From Ferrovaceae bacterium (GTDB lineage Bacteria; Pseudomonadota; Gammaproteobacteria; Burkholderiales; Ferrovaceae): a DNA stretch of 64,000 bases. Of this stretch, positions 29,269 to 43,105 are shown in pieces. The DNA is taken from positions 24,497-88,496 of the forward strand of contig DAICZS010000004.1 in assembly GCA_027311025.1 (NCBI GenBank), given 5' to 3'. Within the stretch, counting starts at the first letter, position 1, and every line of letters begins with the position of its first letter. Made by a program: the position numbers and the translations under genes. The notes beneath the pieces were generated by a model that had not been told where the DNA came from, ran no database searches, and was given only the letters and a program-made list of their open reading frames with translations.

Positions 29269-30870
29269 ATGACCGCATCCTTCCGGCCTTCTGGCCTGAC
29301 CATCACCGCCCCGTTACAGGCGGGTTTTGACCAGATCCTGAGTCCTGAAGCCCTGGAATTTCTGGCCATGCTGTGCCGCACGTTCGAGCCCCGTCGCCAG
29401 GCCCTGCTCCAGCAACGCGAACAACGCCAGGCTGAATTCGATCGGGGCATCCGCCCCGATTTTCATGCAGAAACAGCAGCCATCCGCCAGGGTGACTGGA
29501 CCGTAGCCCCATTCCCGGCAGACCTGATCGATCGCCGGGTTGAAATCACCGGCCCCACGGACCGTAAAATGGTCATCAATGCGCTCAACTCGGGCGCCAA
29601 CGTCTTCATGGCTGATTTTGAAGACTCCACCACGCCCACTTGGGAAAATTCGGTGCAGGGCCAGATCAACATTCGGGACGCGGTACAGCGAACCATCAGT
29701 TACACCAGCCCCGAGGGCAAGTCATACCAGCTGAGGGACAAACCCGCCGTGTTGATGGTGCGTCCGCGTGGCTGGCACCTCAATGAAAAACACGTTCTGC
29801 TGGATGGCAAGCCCATTTCAGGCAGCATTTTTGACTTTGCCCTGTATTTCTTTCACAACGCCCGGCATCTGCTGGCGCAAGGCAGCGGCCCTTACTTTTA
29901 CCTGCCCAAGCTGGAAGGCCATCTGGAGGCCCGGCTGTGGAATGACATTTTCGTCGCCGCACAAAATGCCCTCGGGATTCCGCAGGGCAGCATCAAGGCC
30001 ACGGTCCTGATTGAAACGGTGCTGGCCACTTTCGAAATGGATGAAATCCTGTACGAACTGCGCGAACACAGCGCAGGCCTCAATTCCGGGCGATGGGACT
30101 ACATCTTCAGCTGCATCAAGAAGTTCCGCAAGGATCCCCACTTCATCCTCGCTGACCGCAACCTGGTGACCATGACCGCCCCCTTCATGCGCGCCTATGC
30201 GCTCCTGCTGGTAAAGACCTGCCACCGTCGTGGCACATTTGCCATGGGGGGCATGGCAGCCCAGATTCCGATCAAAAACGATCCGGTGGCCAATGAAACC
30301 GCTCTGGCCAAGGTACGCGAGGACAAAACCCGCGAGGCCACAGATGGCTATGATGGCACCTGGGTAGCCCACCCTGGACTTGTCCCGGTGGCTCGTGAGA
30401 TCTTCGACAAACTGATGACCGGTCCCAACCAGATCAGCCGTCAACGCACCGATGTCCATAGTACGGCAGCGGACCTGCTCGATTTTTCTCCGCAACGCCC
30501 CATCACCGAGGCGGGATTGCGGATGAACATCAACATCGGTCTGCAGTACCTCGGCTCATGGTTGGCGGGCACGGGCTGCGTCCCCATTCACCACCTGATG
30601 GAAGATGCCGCCACCGCTGAAATTTCGCGCGCCCAGATATGGCAATGGATCAGAAGCCCCCATGGTGTGCTCGAGGATGGCCGCAAGGTCACCGTGGCGC
30701 TATTCCGTTCACTGGTCCCTTCCGAATTACAGAAAATTCGCGAAGAGTTGGGGGAGTCCCAGTTTGCAGCAGCCGAGTTTGAGGCTGCGGCCGCCATGTT
30801 TGACCAGCTGACCACCTCGGAAGCGTTTGTGGAATTCCTGACCCTACCCGGCTATGAATATATTCAGTAA
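29269..30870 (+). CDS. aceB: Malate synthase A
   Basis: A 533-residue enzyme, the length of E. coli AceB, that joins glyoxylate and acetyl-CoA to malate. Signatures include [85 protein letters not shown] and the catalytic-region [17 protein letters not shown]. The ATG at 29269 behind GAAGAGGATCTC was chosen over an in-frame TTG 21 codons upstream, which coincides with the predicted -35 box. Together with aceA it completes the glyoxylate shunt. Confidence 0.97.
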   Translation: MTASFRPSGLTITAPLQAGFDQILSPEALEFLAMLCRTFEPRRQALLQQREQRQAEFDRGIRPDFHAETAAIRQGDWTVAPFPADLIDRRVEITGPTDRKMVINALNSGANVFMADFEDSTTPTWENSVQGQINIRDAVQRTISYTSPEGKSYQLRDKPAVLMVRPRGWHLNEKHVLLDGKPISGSIFDFALYFFHNARHLLAQGSGPYFYLPKLEGHLEARLWNDIFVAAQNALGIPQGSIKATVLIETVLATFEMDEILYELREHSAGLNSGRWDYIFSCIKKFRKDPHFILADRNLVTMTAPFMRAYALLLVKTCHRRGTFAMGGMAAQIPIKNDPVANETALAKVREDKTREATDGYDGTWVAHPGLVPVAREIFDKLMTGPNQISRQRTDVHSTAADLLDFSPQRPITEAGLRMNINIGLQYLGSWLAGTGCVPIHHLMEDAATAEISRAQIWQWIRSPHGVLEDGRKVTVALFRSLVPSELQKIREELGESQFAAAEFEAAAAMFDQLTTSEAFVEFLTLPGYEYIQ

Positions 30871-30980
30871 GCCTGGGTCAACCCACAGAAAGGGATTTGC
30901 GTTAGTGTTCCACGGCGACTAGAATTGCCGCGTATTCCCAGCATCATCTTTATAATTGACGATATACCGAGGAATTAACC

Positions 30981-31208
30981 ATGTCCAAACTGCTGTCCGC
31001 TCTGATCGCGGCCGTTTTTGCCGCTGTCACCCTGTCTGCTGTTGCTGCTGACGCACCGGCGCCTGCGCCTGCAAAACCTGCCGCAGCACCGATGGCTGCC
31101 CCTGCCGCAGAAAAGGCGCCTGCCGCAGAAAAGGCACCTGCCAAGGCAAGCAAGAAAAAAGGCAAAAAGAAGAAATCCAAGAAAGCTGCTGCTCCTGCTG
31201 CCAACTAA
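30981..31208 (+). CDS. Small secreted Ala/Pro/Lys-rich protein (Asr-like composition)
   Basis: A 75-residue protein with a clear signal peptide (MSKLLSALIAAVFAAVTLSAVA, cleavage near residue 22). The mature part has no globular look: Ala-Pro repeats, two copies of PAAEKA, then a strongly basic K-K-K-G-K-K-K-K-S-K-K stretch and an Ala-rich end. In composition it resembles the acid-shock protein Asr of enterobacteria and small H1-like secreted proteins, but no homology can be shown by eye. GAGGAATTAACC precedes the ATG, a TATAAT lies at 30951-30956 and a strong terminator follows, so it is a single-gene unit. Function unknown. Confidence 0.75.
   Translation: MSKLLSALIAAVFAAVTLSAVAADAPAPAPAKPAAAPMAAPAAEKAPAAEKAPAKASKKKGKKKKSKKAAAPAAN
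31101..31136 (+). repeat. Two 18-base tandem repeats inside the small secreted protein gene
   Basis: CCTGCCGCAGAAAAGGCG is followed directly by the same unit with one change (final A) and then the first six bases of a third copy. The repeat keeps frame and encodes PAAEKA twice, which suggests that length of this region can change by slippage. Confidence 0.85.
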
Positions 31209-31230
31209 TTATCAGTTCGACAGCTTTGCC

Positions 31231-31262
31231 AAAGGCAGGGGTTTTCGTCCCTGCCTTTTTTC
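31231..31262 (+). terminator. Rho-independent terminator after the small secreted protein gene
   Basis: AAAGGCAGGG (31231-31240) and CCCTGCCTTT (31249-31258) form a 10-base stem with an 8-base loop and run into a T tract. It isolates the small gene from mnmA. Confidence 0.92.
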
Positions 31263-31270
31263 ATTCCTGA

Positions 31271-32958
<1,688 letters not shown>

Positions 32959-33088
32959 GGGTTGTAAGTATCCAATAGGGTCATGATTGCGTCGGATTAT
33001 AACATTGGCGCCTGCCATGATTGCCGACACTGCCAGGCAAATCGCAACATCAAATTACGGTAGAATGCCCCATTTCCCTGTTTTCTGA

Positions 33089-34483
<1,395 letters not shown>

Positions 34484-34485
34484 AG

Positions 34486-35133
34486 TTACGGTTTTTTCCT
34501 GAAGCGCGCCCGTAACCCGGCCCACACCAGGGGCAACAGGGTGACGGCCACGATGCCCGCAATCATGGCGCCGAGGTTGCCCTTGATATAGGGCACGTTG
34601 CCGAAAAAATATCCCGCAAGCAGCAGCGAAGAAACCCACAGCACGGCTCCCAGCGCATTGAAAGCCATGAAACGGGAATGGGTCATGTCTCCCACGCCAG
34701 CCACGAAGGGTGCGTAGGTCCGGATGATGGGCAGAAAGCGGGAAAGCACGATGGTCTTGCCCCCATGCCTTTCGTAAAACTCGTGGGCCTCTGCAAGGTG
34801 GCGGGGATTCAAGAGGCGTGAGCGCTCCCAATGAAACACCTTGGGGCCCAGCCAGCGACCAATCTGAAAATTGAGCAGGTTACCCAGAAACGCCGCAGCG
34901 ATGAGCGTGACCATCAACATGGGCAGATTGAACGTCCCCTGCTGCGATGCGTCCATGGCCGCCACCGCCCCCGCCACGAACAAAAGGGAGTCGCCAGGCA
35001 AAAACGGTGCGATCACAAGCCCTGTTTCTCCAAAGATGATGATGAACAGGATGGCGTAGGTGGCGTAGCCGTACTGCTGACTCAGCAGGATCAGGTGATC
35101 GTCCAGGTGTTCCAGGAATTGAAGAAGTTCCAC
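34486..35133 (-). CDS. DedA family inner-membrane protein
   Basis: A 215-residue membrane protein of the DedA/SNARE-associated family, linked to membrane potential maintenance and recently to undecaprenyl-phosphate or lipid flipping. Family signatures are FIIIFGETGLVIAPFLPGDSLLFVAGA and the basic-glycine stretch FYERHGGKTIVLSRFLPIIRTYAPFVAGVGDM, which includes the conserved E, R and D residues. Four to five hydrophobic segments. The start is GTG at 35133. It follows secF by 15 bases on the same strand, so it is likely the last gene of the queA-tgt-yajC-secDF transcript. Confidence 0.9.
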   Translation of the reverse strand: MELLQFLEHLDDHLILLSQQYGYATYAILFIIIFGETGLVIAPFLPGDSLLFVAGAVAAMDASQQGTFNLPMLMVTLIAAAFLGNLLNFQIGRWLGPKVFHWERSRLLNPRHLAEAHEFYERHGGKTIVLSRFLPIIRTYAPFVAGVGDMTHSRFMAFNALGAVLWVSSLLLAGYFFGNVPYIKGNLGAMIAGIVAVTLLPLVWAGLRARFRKKP

Positions 35134-35148
35134 CAGGCGGATCCGGCC

Positions 35149-36084
35149 TTAAGCGCCTTCCGTTTCAGGGGCTGGCTTCTTCTCCGTGGCAACGAAGTCG
35201 TCGCGCGTCATCCCCAACCACATGGCGATGGGGCTTGCGACCAGGACGGAGGAATAAATCCCGAAGATGATGCCGATGGTCAGTGCCAGAGCAAAATAAT
35301 GCAGGGCCTCTCCCCCAAAGAACAACATGGAAGTCACCATCAACTGCGTACAACCGTGCGTGATGATGGTGCGGCTCATGGTGCGGGTAATGGCATTGTC
35401 GATGACCCGTGCAACCGATGCCCCTCTCATCTTGCGAAAATTTTCGCGCACCCGGTCAAATACCACCACGGATTCATTGACGGAATATCCCAGAATGGCC
35501 AGCACGGCTGCCAGCACGGAAAGGGAAAACTCCCACTGGAAAAAGGCAAAGAAGCCCAGAATGATGACCACGTCGTGCAGATTGGCGACGATGGTGGCTA
35601 CCGCAGGACGCCATTTGAAACGCAGGGAAAGGTAAATCACGATGCCCAGCGAAACGAACAGCAGTGCGGCAGAGCCGTCCTTGACCAATTCATCGCCTAC
35701 CTGTGGTCCTACAAATTCTACACGTCGCATCTGTGCCGATGGGTCAGCGGCCTTGAGCGAGGCCATGACCTGGTCGGACAAGCTGGCGCTGGTCAAACCG
35801 GGCTTGAGCGGCAAACGGATCAGGACATCGCGCGACGTTCCGAAATTCTGGACATTGGCATCGTTAAACCCGAGTGCGTTGAGCGCCCCACGGATTTTTC
35901 CCACGTCGGCTGCGTTGCCGTAGCTGACTTCCATGACCGTGCCACCGGTAAAGTCCACCGAAAAATTGAGCCCGCGGCTGAAGAGAAAGAAAATGGCCAG
36001 CAAGAAGGTGAGGAGGGAAATGGCCGTGGTGTAACGGCCCCAGCTCATGAAGGGTATATCGTTGCGAATCCGGAAAAATTCCAT
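35149..36084 (-). CDS. secF: Protein translocase subunit SecF
   Basis: A 311-residue RND-like membrane protein that with SecD uses the proton gradient to pull proteins out of the SecYEG channel. One N-terminal helix, a periplasmic domain opening with VDFTGGTVMEVSY, then five C-terminal helices including GYSVNESVVVFDRVRENFRKMRG and the THGCTQLMV segment. Length and motif order are those of E. coli SecF. It lies 25 bases after secD. Confidence 0.97.
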   Translation of the reverse strand: MEFFRIRNDIPFMSWGRYTTAISLLTFLLAIFFLFSRGLNFSVDFTGGTVMEVSYGNAADVGKIRGALNALGFNDANVQNFGTSRDVLIRLPLKPGLTSASLSDQVMASLKAADPSAQMRRVEFVGPQVGDELVKDGSAALLFVSLGIVIYLSLRFKWRPAVATIVANLHDVVIILGFFAFFQWEFSLSVLAAVLAILGYSVNESVVVFDRVRENFRKMRGASVARVIDNAITRTMSRTIITHGCTQLMVTSMLFFGGEALHYFALALTIGIIFGIYSSVLVASPIAMWLGMTRDDFVATEKKPAPETEGA

Positions 36085-36109
36085 GTGCGTTCTCTCTCAA
36101 GGCGCGCGA

Positions 36110-37966
36110 TCAGCGGCCTTTGTGAAGCCAGTCCACGTTACCGATGGATAGCTTGTCGATCTTGCGGCGGCTGCCATAAATCAGATTGACCAGTCCCCGT
36201 GAAACGATCACGGCGCTGAACATGGAAGTCAGAATGCCCAGCACCAGGACCACGGCAAACCCCTTCACCGGCCCCGAACCGAAGGCAAACAGCGCAACGC
36301 CGGCAATGCCGGTGGTGACGTTGGAATCCAGGATGGTGCCAAAAGCACGGTCATAACCGGCATGGATGGATGCTCCGGGCGAGTTGCCGTTGCGCAGTTC
36401 TTCGCGAATGCGTTCATTGATCAGAACATTGGCATCAATGGCCATCCCCACCGTCAACGCAATCCCGGCCATGCCAGGCAAGGTCAGGGTGGCTTGCAGC
36501 AACGACAGCAACCCCACCAGCAGCAGCACGTTGACCGCTAGTGAGGTGATCGAAATGACGCCGAACAGAAGGTAGTAGACCACCATGAACACCGAAATGG
36601 CCGCAAAGCCGATCCAGGTGGAATGAAATCCGCGGGCGATGTTTTCAGCACCAAGGCTGGGGCCTACCGTACGTTCTTCAAGAAACTCCATGGGCGCAGC
36701 CAGGGCGCCGGCACGCAGCAGCAACGCCAGGTCGTTGGCTTCCTTGGGATTGCGCAATCCAGTGATTTGAAACCGCGCGCCCAGTTCGTCCTGGATGGTG
36801 GCCACACTGATGGCTTCGGTCTTACCCTTCTCGATGAGCAGGATGGCCATGCGTTTCTTCAGGTTTTCACGCGACACCTGGCGGATGATGCGTGCACCCT
36901 TGCTGTCCATACTGATGTTTACCGACGGCCGGTTGGACTGTGAATCAAATCCAGCCCCGGCGTCTGTGATGACCTCTCCCGTCAAAACCACCTGCTTCTT
37001 GACGAAGACCGGCGCACCGCCCCGCTCCAGGACCAGTTCGTCACCAAAGGGCGGGGGTTCGGTCACGGAAGTGGGGGAGGCATGATCCTCATCCACCAGA
37101 CGGATTTCGAGGGTAGCCGTACGCCCGATGATGTCCTTGGCCTTGGCCGTATCCTGCACACCCGGGAGCTGAACGATGATGCGGTCCGAGCCCTGTTGCT
37201 GGATGATGGGTTCCTTGGCACCCAGCTCGTTGACGCGATTGCGCAACGCCAGGATGTTCTGCTTGAGGGCCTGGTCCTGAATGGTGGTCAGCGCTTCCTG
37301 CTTGAGCGATGCCACGATGGAAAGATCGGTGCCTGATCCTTCGTCCTTGAAGATCAGGTCACGGTATTCATTATCCAGCACCTGGTGTGCTGTGGTGCGG
37401 GTGGCTTCATCGCGAAACCGCAGCGTCACGCGGTTGCCGTCGCGACTGATGCCATCGTAGTACACGCGCTTGTCGCGCAATGCGCCACGCATTTCCGAAG
37501 CATAGCTGTCCAGCCGCTTGGTGAGCGCCGCCTTCATGTCCACCTGCAACAGAAAATGCACGCCCCCGGAGAGGTCAAGCCCCAGATACATGGGCAGTGC
37601 GCCGATGTCCGACAGCCAGCGGGGCGAATTGGGGACCAGGTTCAGGGCGACCACATAACCGGGTTGCTGCCCCTCGGGATTGAGTGCATGGTCCACCACA
37701 TCGCGCGCCTTGAGCTGGGTGTCAGGATCAGCAAAACGGATCTTGATGCCGCTTTCATCGAGCGTGGAACGCGTGTAGGGGATGGCCGCGTCATGCAGTA
37801 CCTGCTCAACCCGCGCAGCCAGGGCACTATCCACTTTGGCAGTGGCGCCCTGTGCCGAAATCTGCACTGCTGGTGACTGACCGAAGAAGTTGGGCAGGGT
37901 ATAGAGCGTGCCCAGCACCAGGGCCAGCAAAACCAGGCCGTTTTTCCAGAGGGGGAACTTGTTCAT
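36110..37966 (-). CDS. secD: Protein translocase subunit SecD
   Basis: A 618-residue partner of SecF. An N-terminal helix, the large periplasmic P1 domain containing LGLDLSGGVHFLLQVD, the second part with RNRVNELGAKEPIIQQQGSDRIIVQLPGVQD, and a C-terminal block of five helices with GMAIDANVLINERIREELRNG, which includes the conserved acidic residue of the proton path. The position between yajC and secF is standard. Confidence 0.97.
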   Translation of the reverse strand: MNKFPLWKNGLVLLALVLGTLYTLPNFFGQSPAVQISAQGATAKVDSALAARVEQVLHDAAIPYTRSTLDESGIKIRFADPDTQLKARDVVDHALNPEGQQPGYVVALNLVPNSPRWLSDIGALPMYLGLDLSGGVHFLLQVDMKAALTKRLDSYASEMRGALRDKRVYYDGISRDGNRVTLRFRDEATRTTAHQVLDNEYRDLIFKDEGSGTDLSIVASLKQEALTTIQDQALKQNILALRNRVNELGAKEPIIQQQGSDRIIVQLPGVQDTAKAKDIIGRTATLEIRLVDEDHASPTSVTEPPPFGDELVLERGGAPVFVKKQVVLTGEVITDAGAGFDSQSNRPSVNISMDSKGARIIRQVSRENLKKRMAILLIEKGKTEAISVATIQDELGARFQITGLRNPKEANDLALLLRAGALAAPMEFLEERTVGPSLGAENIARGFHSTWIGFAAISVFMVVYYLLFGVISITSLAVNVLLLVGLLSLLQATLTLPGMAGIALTVGMAIDANVLINERIREELRNGNSPGASIHAGYDRAFGTILDSNVTTGIAGVALFAFGSGPVKGFAVVLVLGILTSMFSAVIVSRGLVNLIYGSRRKIDKLSIGNVDWLHKGR

Positions 37967-37972
37967 GAAAAA

Positions 37973-38287
37973 TTACTGGACAGTGCCTTTGGGCAGCAAT
38001 GTGCCCACGGCCCCACGTTGCACCTGGATGGTGACACCCTTGGCAATTTCCAGTTTGACGTAGTTGGCGTCCAGATCGACGATCTTACCCAAAATGCCTG
38101 CTGCCACAACCTCATCGCCACGGCTCAATGCCTCGAGCATGGCCTTCTGCTCTTTCTGGCGTTTCATCTGCGGGCGAATCATCATGAAATACAGCACCCC
38201 AAACATGATGACGATGAAGACCAGGTTCATACCCAGGTCAGGAGCACCGGTGGCGCCACTATCCGCGAAAGCGTTTGTAATTCCCAT
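37973..38287 (-). CDS. yajC: Sec translocon accessory subunit YajC
   Basis: A 104-residue single-helix protein that associates with SecDF. The hydrophobic segment near residues 20-37 (LVFIVIMFGVLYFMMIRPQ) is followed by KRQKEQKAMLEALSRGDEVV and the small DUF905/KOW-like tail. GGAGG 5 bases ahead of the ATG at 38287 decides the start over one 4 codons upstream. It precedes secD by 6 bases. Confidence 0.96.
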   Translation of the reverse strand: MGITNAFADSGATGAPDLGMNLVFIVIMFGVLYFMMIRPQMKRQKEQKAMLEALSRGDEVVAAGILGKIVDLDANYVKLEIAKGVTIQVQRGAVGTLLPKGTVQ

Positions 38288-38317
38288 GAAAACCTCCAAA
38301 AATCAAGCTGCGGGATT

Positions 38318-40449
<2,132 letters not shown>

Positions 40450-40461
40450 GATCAAACTGGC

Positions 40462-40468
40462 TATAATA
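40462..40468. promoter_or_regulatory. Shared -10 region of divergent promoters (tRNA-Leu and queA)
   Basis: TATAAT (40462-40467) points to the tRNA on the plus strand; the complementary strand reads TATTAT (40468 down to 40463), 5 of 6 matches, pointing to queA. A perfect palindrome TAACCGGTTA (40467-40476) follows immediately. No good -35 box is seen on the plus strand. Neither promoter is proved. Confidence 0.45.
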
Positions 40469-40478
40469 ACCGGTTACA

Positions 40479-40565
40479 GCCCGGGTGGCGAAATTGGTAG
40501 ACGCATCAGACTCAAAATCTGACGCTGGCGACAGTGTGCCGGTTCGAGTCCGGCCCCGGGCACCA
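40479..40565 (+). tRNA. tRNA-Leu, anticodon CAA (reads UUG)
   Basis: An 87-base class II tRNA. The acceptor stem is GCCCGGG (40479-40485) with CCCGGGC (40555-40561), then discriminator A and an encoded CCA end (40563-40565). The anticodon stem TCAGA/TCTGA encloses CTCAAAA, giving anticodon CAA. The T arm is GCCGG-TTCGAGT-CCGGC, and a long variable arm lies between, as expected for leucine tRNA. Confidence 0.96.
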
Positions 40566-40596
40566 TGCTCCTCAAAATCATTCACTCTCAACTGCC

Positions 40597-41661
40597 ATGA
40601 GCCTCCTTTTCAGCCCCCTGACTTTGCGCGGCATGACCTTGTCCAACCGCATCGTCATCTCTCCCATGTGCCAGTATTCTGCCATCGAGGGTGTCGCCAA
40701 CGACTGGCACCTGATGCACCTCGGCAAATTTGCCGTGTCGGGCGCCGCGATGGTCATCGTGGAAGCCACGGCCGTGACCATGGAAGGCCGGATCACGCCG
40801 CAGTGCCTTGCCCTGTGTAATGACACCCAGGAAGCCGCATTGGCCCGGGTGTTGCAGTTCTGCCGGGCGCATGGCGAGACCCGGATGGCCATCCAACTGG
40901 GCCATGCTGGTCGCAAAGGCTCGGCACGGCGACCCTGGGAAGCAGGCCCGCCCCTGACTGTGGCAAATGGTGGCTGGCGCCCCGAGGCCCCTTCAACCCT
41001 TCCGTACAGCGATCAGGGGGAGGCGCCCCATGCCATGACGGAAACAGACCTTGAACGCGTCAAGGCGGCTTTTGTGGCTGCTGCCCAGCGCGCCAAGCGC
41101 CTGGGTTTCGACGCTGTCGAAATCCATGCGGCGCACGGCTACCTGCTGCATGAATTCCTCTCCCCACTGACCAATACCCGTACGGACAGCTATGGCGGCA
41201 GCCTGGAAAATCGCCTGCGTTATCCGCTGGAGATCTTTGAGGCCGTGCGGACTGTGTGGCCCGAAGACCGTCCCCTGGGCATCCGGCTGTCTGCCGTGGA
41301 TTGGGCCGAAGGCGGTTTGACCATGGAGGATACCGTCCACTTTTCGAAGGCGTTCAAAGCTGCAGGTGCGGACTGGATTGACGTCTCCAGTGGCGGCCTC
41401 GTGGCCCATCAAAAGATCGCGGTGGGGCCCGGGTACCAGGTGCCCTTTGCCGAGCGGGTACGCAAGGAAACCTCAGCCACCACCATGTCAGTGGGCCTGA
41501 TTACCGACCCCCATCAGGCCGAAGACATCCTGGCACGCGGCCAGGCCGACCTCATCGCCATTGCCCGGGCCGCGCTGCGCAATCCGCATTGGGCCTGGCA
41601 CGCGGCAGATGCCCTGGGTGCATCCATACCGATCGTGCCGCAATACGCGCGCGCCAGGTAG
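40597..41661 (+). CDS. Old Yellow Enzyme family NADH:flavin oxidoreductase (YqjM-like)
   Basis: A 354-residue FMN-dependent ene-reductase of the YqjM/thermophilic-like class. S-P-M-C-Q-Y-S-A at about residues 22-29 carries the cysteine that tunes the flavin in this class, HAAHGYLLHEFLSPLTN the substrate-binding histidines, and RTDSYGGSLENR and VDVSSGG-like DVSSGGLVAHQ the FMN-binding parts. It reduces activated C=C bonds with NADPH; natural substrate unknown. The start at 40597 lies 31 bases after the tRNA; a longer frame beginning inside the tRNA was rejected. Confidence 0.92.
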   Translation: MSLLFSPLTLRGMTLSNRIVISPMCQYSAIEGVANDWHLMHLGKFAVSGAAMVIVEATAVTMEGRITPQCLALCNDTQEAALARVLQFCRAHGETRMAIQLGHAGRKGSARRPWEAGPPLTVANGGWRPEAPSTLPYSDQGEAPHAMTETDLERVKAAFVAAAQRAKRLGFDAVEIHAAHGYLLHEFLSPLTNTRTDSYGGSLENRLRYPLEIFEAVRTVWPEDRPLGIRLSAVDWAEGGLTMEDTVHFSKAFKAAGADWIDVSSGGLVAHQKIAVGPGYQVPFAERVRKETSATTMSVGLITDPHQAEDILARGQADLIAIARAALRNPHWAWHAADALGASIPIVPQYARAR

Positions 41662-41683
41662 CTTACGTTTTTGACATTTCCTT

Positions 41684-41707
41684 GCACTGCATTCCGGTGC
41701 GGTTTTG
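41684..41707 (+). terminator. Possible weak terminator after the Old Yellow Enzyme gene
   Basis: GCACTG (41684-41689) and CGGTGC (41695-41700) form a 6-base stem with one G-T pair and a CATTC loop, followed by GGTTTTG. The T run is short. Confidence 0.35.
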
Positions 41708-41757
41708 TATGCTGGAGGCTCTGACGAACCCTTTCTCATTGCCAATCCAGGATGATC

Positions 41758-42423
41758 ATGAACCGCACAACACCCATTCGTGTCTTTGCCGCCACTCATA
41801 ATCAAGTCACCATCTGGGGCCTGAAGGCCCTGCTGGAATCCTCGCCCAACCCGATGAGCTGGGTGGGCAGCCACCCGGTGGACCCGGGCCTGCCATCCGA
41901 AATCCAGCGTCGCAAACCCGACATCGTCATAGCCGACGCCGGATTGATCGGCAAGGCCTTCGACCTGCCGGCACAATTGGTTGAACAGGGCATCGGCCTG
42001 CTGATATTGAGTGCAACCCGTGACCTGACCGAACTGGAAACCCTCATCCGCGCAGGAGCCCGCGGCGTAGTCCACATGGGAGAGCCCGTAGGCACCTTGC
42101 TTGGCGCCATCGAACAGGTAGCCAAAGCCCGTTTCTGGCTACCCAGTGAACTATCCGACCGCATGCTGTGCAAAGCCATCGGCGGTCCCCTGGCCCCAAA
42201 GGTGTCACCCGAAGAATTACTCATCGGACAACTTACAACGCGTGAGCGGCACATCATCGCCACCCTCGCACGCAATCCCGAGGCCAAGGCCTTCACGTTG
42301 GGCACGCTACTGGAAATCAGCGAATGCACGGTGCGCAATCACCTGTCGATGATCTATCGTAAATTGCAAATTCGCGGACGCGCTGCCCTGGTGATGTTTG
42401 CCAACCGACATCACCTCGCCTGA
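41758..42423 (+). CDS. LuxR-family regulator with degenerate receiver domain
   Basis: A 221-residue protein with a receiver-like N-terminal domain and a C-terminal LuxR/NarL helix-turn-helix (LTTRERHIIATLARNP...LGTLLEISECTVRNHLSMIYRKLQI). In the receiver the usual acidic pair after the first strand is replaced (VFAATHNQ), an Asp remains in DIVIADAG, and the conserved Lys near GARG is missing (GVVHMGEP). It is therefore probably not controlled by ordinary phosphorylation. No histidine kinase is adjacent. The start at 41758 has AGG 7 bases ahead; an ATG 2 codons earlier is too close. It lies just before the membrane methyltransferase and Tad pilus genes and could regulate them (inference). Confidence 0.85.
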   Translation: MNRTTPIRVFAATHNQVTIWGLKALLESSPNPMSWVGSHPVDPGLPSEIQRRKPDIVIADAGLIGKAFDLPAQLVEQGIGLLILSATRDLTELETLIRAGARGVVHMGEPVGTLLGAIEQVAKARFWLPSELSDRMLCKAIGGPLAPKVSPEELLIGQLTTRERHIIATLARNPEAKAFTLGTLLEISECTVRNHLSMIYRKLQIRGRAALVMFANRHHLA

Positions 42424-42433
42424 AGGACACGTC

Positions 42434-43051
42434 GTGGCAATGCGTTCCCACCTCATCGAGTGGGGGCTGCGTCTTGCTGCGGCGACCGCACTCCTGCAAT
42501 TCTGGGTCAAGGCCTGTGCCATATGGCTGCAGCACCCCCAACATCCCACCCTGTTGGCGCTGCTGTTGACCGAAACCTTGAGCGTGCTTCTGATCCTGTT
42601 CAGTCGCCAACCGCTGACGCGCGACTGGCATCCTGCCGCACTGGCCACCAGCCTGCCAGCCACGTTCTATTTTCTGGCGCTTGATTTGGGGGACGGAAGG
42701 CAGCTGCTCCCCGAACACATCACGACTGGCCTCATGCTGGGCGGTGCGCTCTGGCAGATCTTTGCCAAGCTTTCCCTGGGCCGCGCTTTCGGCCTCCTTC
42801 CGGCAGAACGCCACATCGTCACCCGTGGCGCCTACAGACTGGTGCGGCATCCCATTTATCTGGGCTATCTCGTCAGCCATAGCGGATTTTTTTGCGCGCA
42901 TGCCAGCCTGCGCAACTTCCTGATCTACGGTGGTCTGTATACCCTGCAATGGCTGCGCATCGAACGCGAAGAGCGCTGGCTGGCCCGTCAGGCAGCCTAC
43001 CGTTCGTATCAGGGGTGCGTGCGCTGGAGGCTTTTGCCCGGTCTGTATTGA
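42434..43051 (+). CDS. ICMT/PEMT-like integral membrane methyltransferase
   Basis: A 205-residue membrane protein with about five hydrophobic segments and, near the C-terminus, the catalytic signature of the isoprenylcysteine/phospholipid methyltransferase family: RGAYRLVRHPIYLGYLVSH followed by E-R-E-E-R-W-L. These proteins use S-adenosylmethionine to methylate lipids or lipid-linked groups at the membrane. The GTG at 42434 with AAGGA 6 bases ahead is preferred; ATG at 42440 is the alternative. It starts 10 bases after the LuxR-type gene and so is probably co-transcribed with it. Substrate unknown. Confidence 0.8.
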   Translation: MAMRSHLIEWGLRLAAATALLQFWVKACAIWLQHPQHPTLLALLLTETLSVLLILFSRQPLTRDWHPAALATSLPATFYFLALDLGDGRQLLPEHITTGLMLGGALWQIFAKLSLGRAFGLLPAERHIVTRGAYRLVRHPIYLGYLVSHSGFFCAHASLRNFLIYGGLYTLQWLRIEREERWLARQAAYRSYQGCVRWRLLPGLY

Positions 43052-43060
43052 ACCCTTGCC

Positions 43061-43105
43061 CTTCATGGGATGAACGTCATGGCGCGCTTCATGGGTATTC
43101 ATCCC
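43061..43105. repeat. Interleaved direct and inverted repeats ahead of flp
   Basis: CTTCATGGG occurs twice (43061-43069 and 43087-43095), and GGGATGAA (43067-43074) is the exact reverse complement of TTCATCCC (43098-43105). The cluster lies in the 155-base gap between the methyltransferase gene and flp. It could be a regulator-binding region or an RNA fold; nothing else is recognised in that gap and no clear promoter was found. Confidence 0.5.

Noticed and set aside
34831..36189. A 452-codon plus-strand frame opposite dedA and secF
   Set aside because: It spans two real minus-strand genes and their gap, and its composition is that of an antisense frame.
41671..41676. Perfect TTGACA box ahead of the LuxR-type gene
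   Set aside because: No -10 box occurs at 15-19 bases spacing; a TATGCT further on is too distant.
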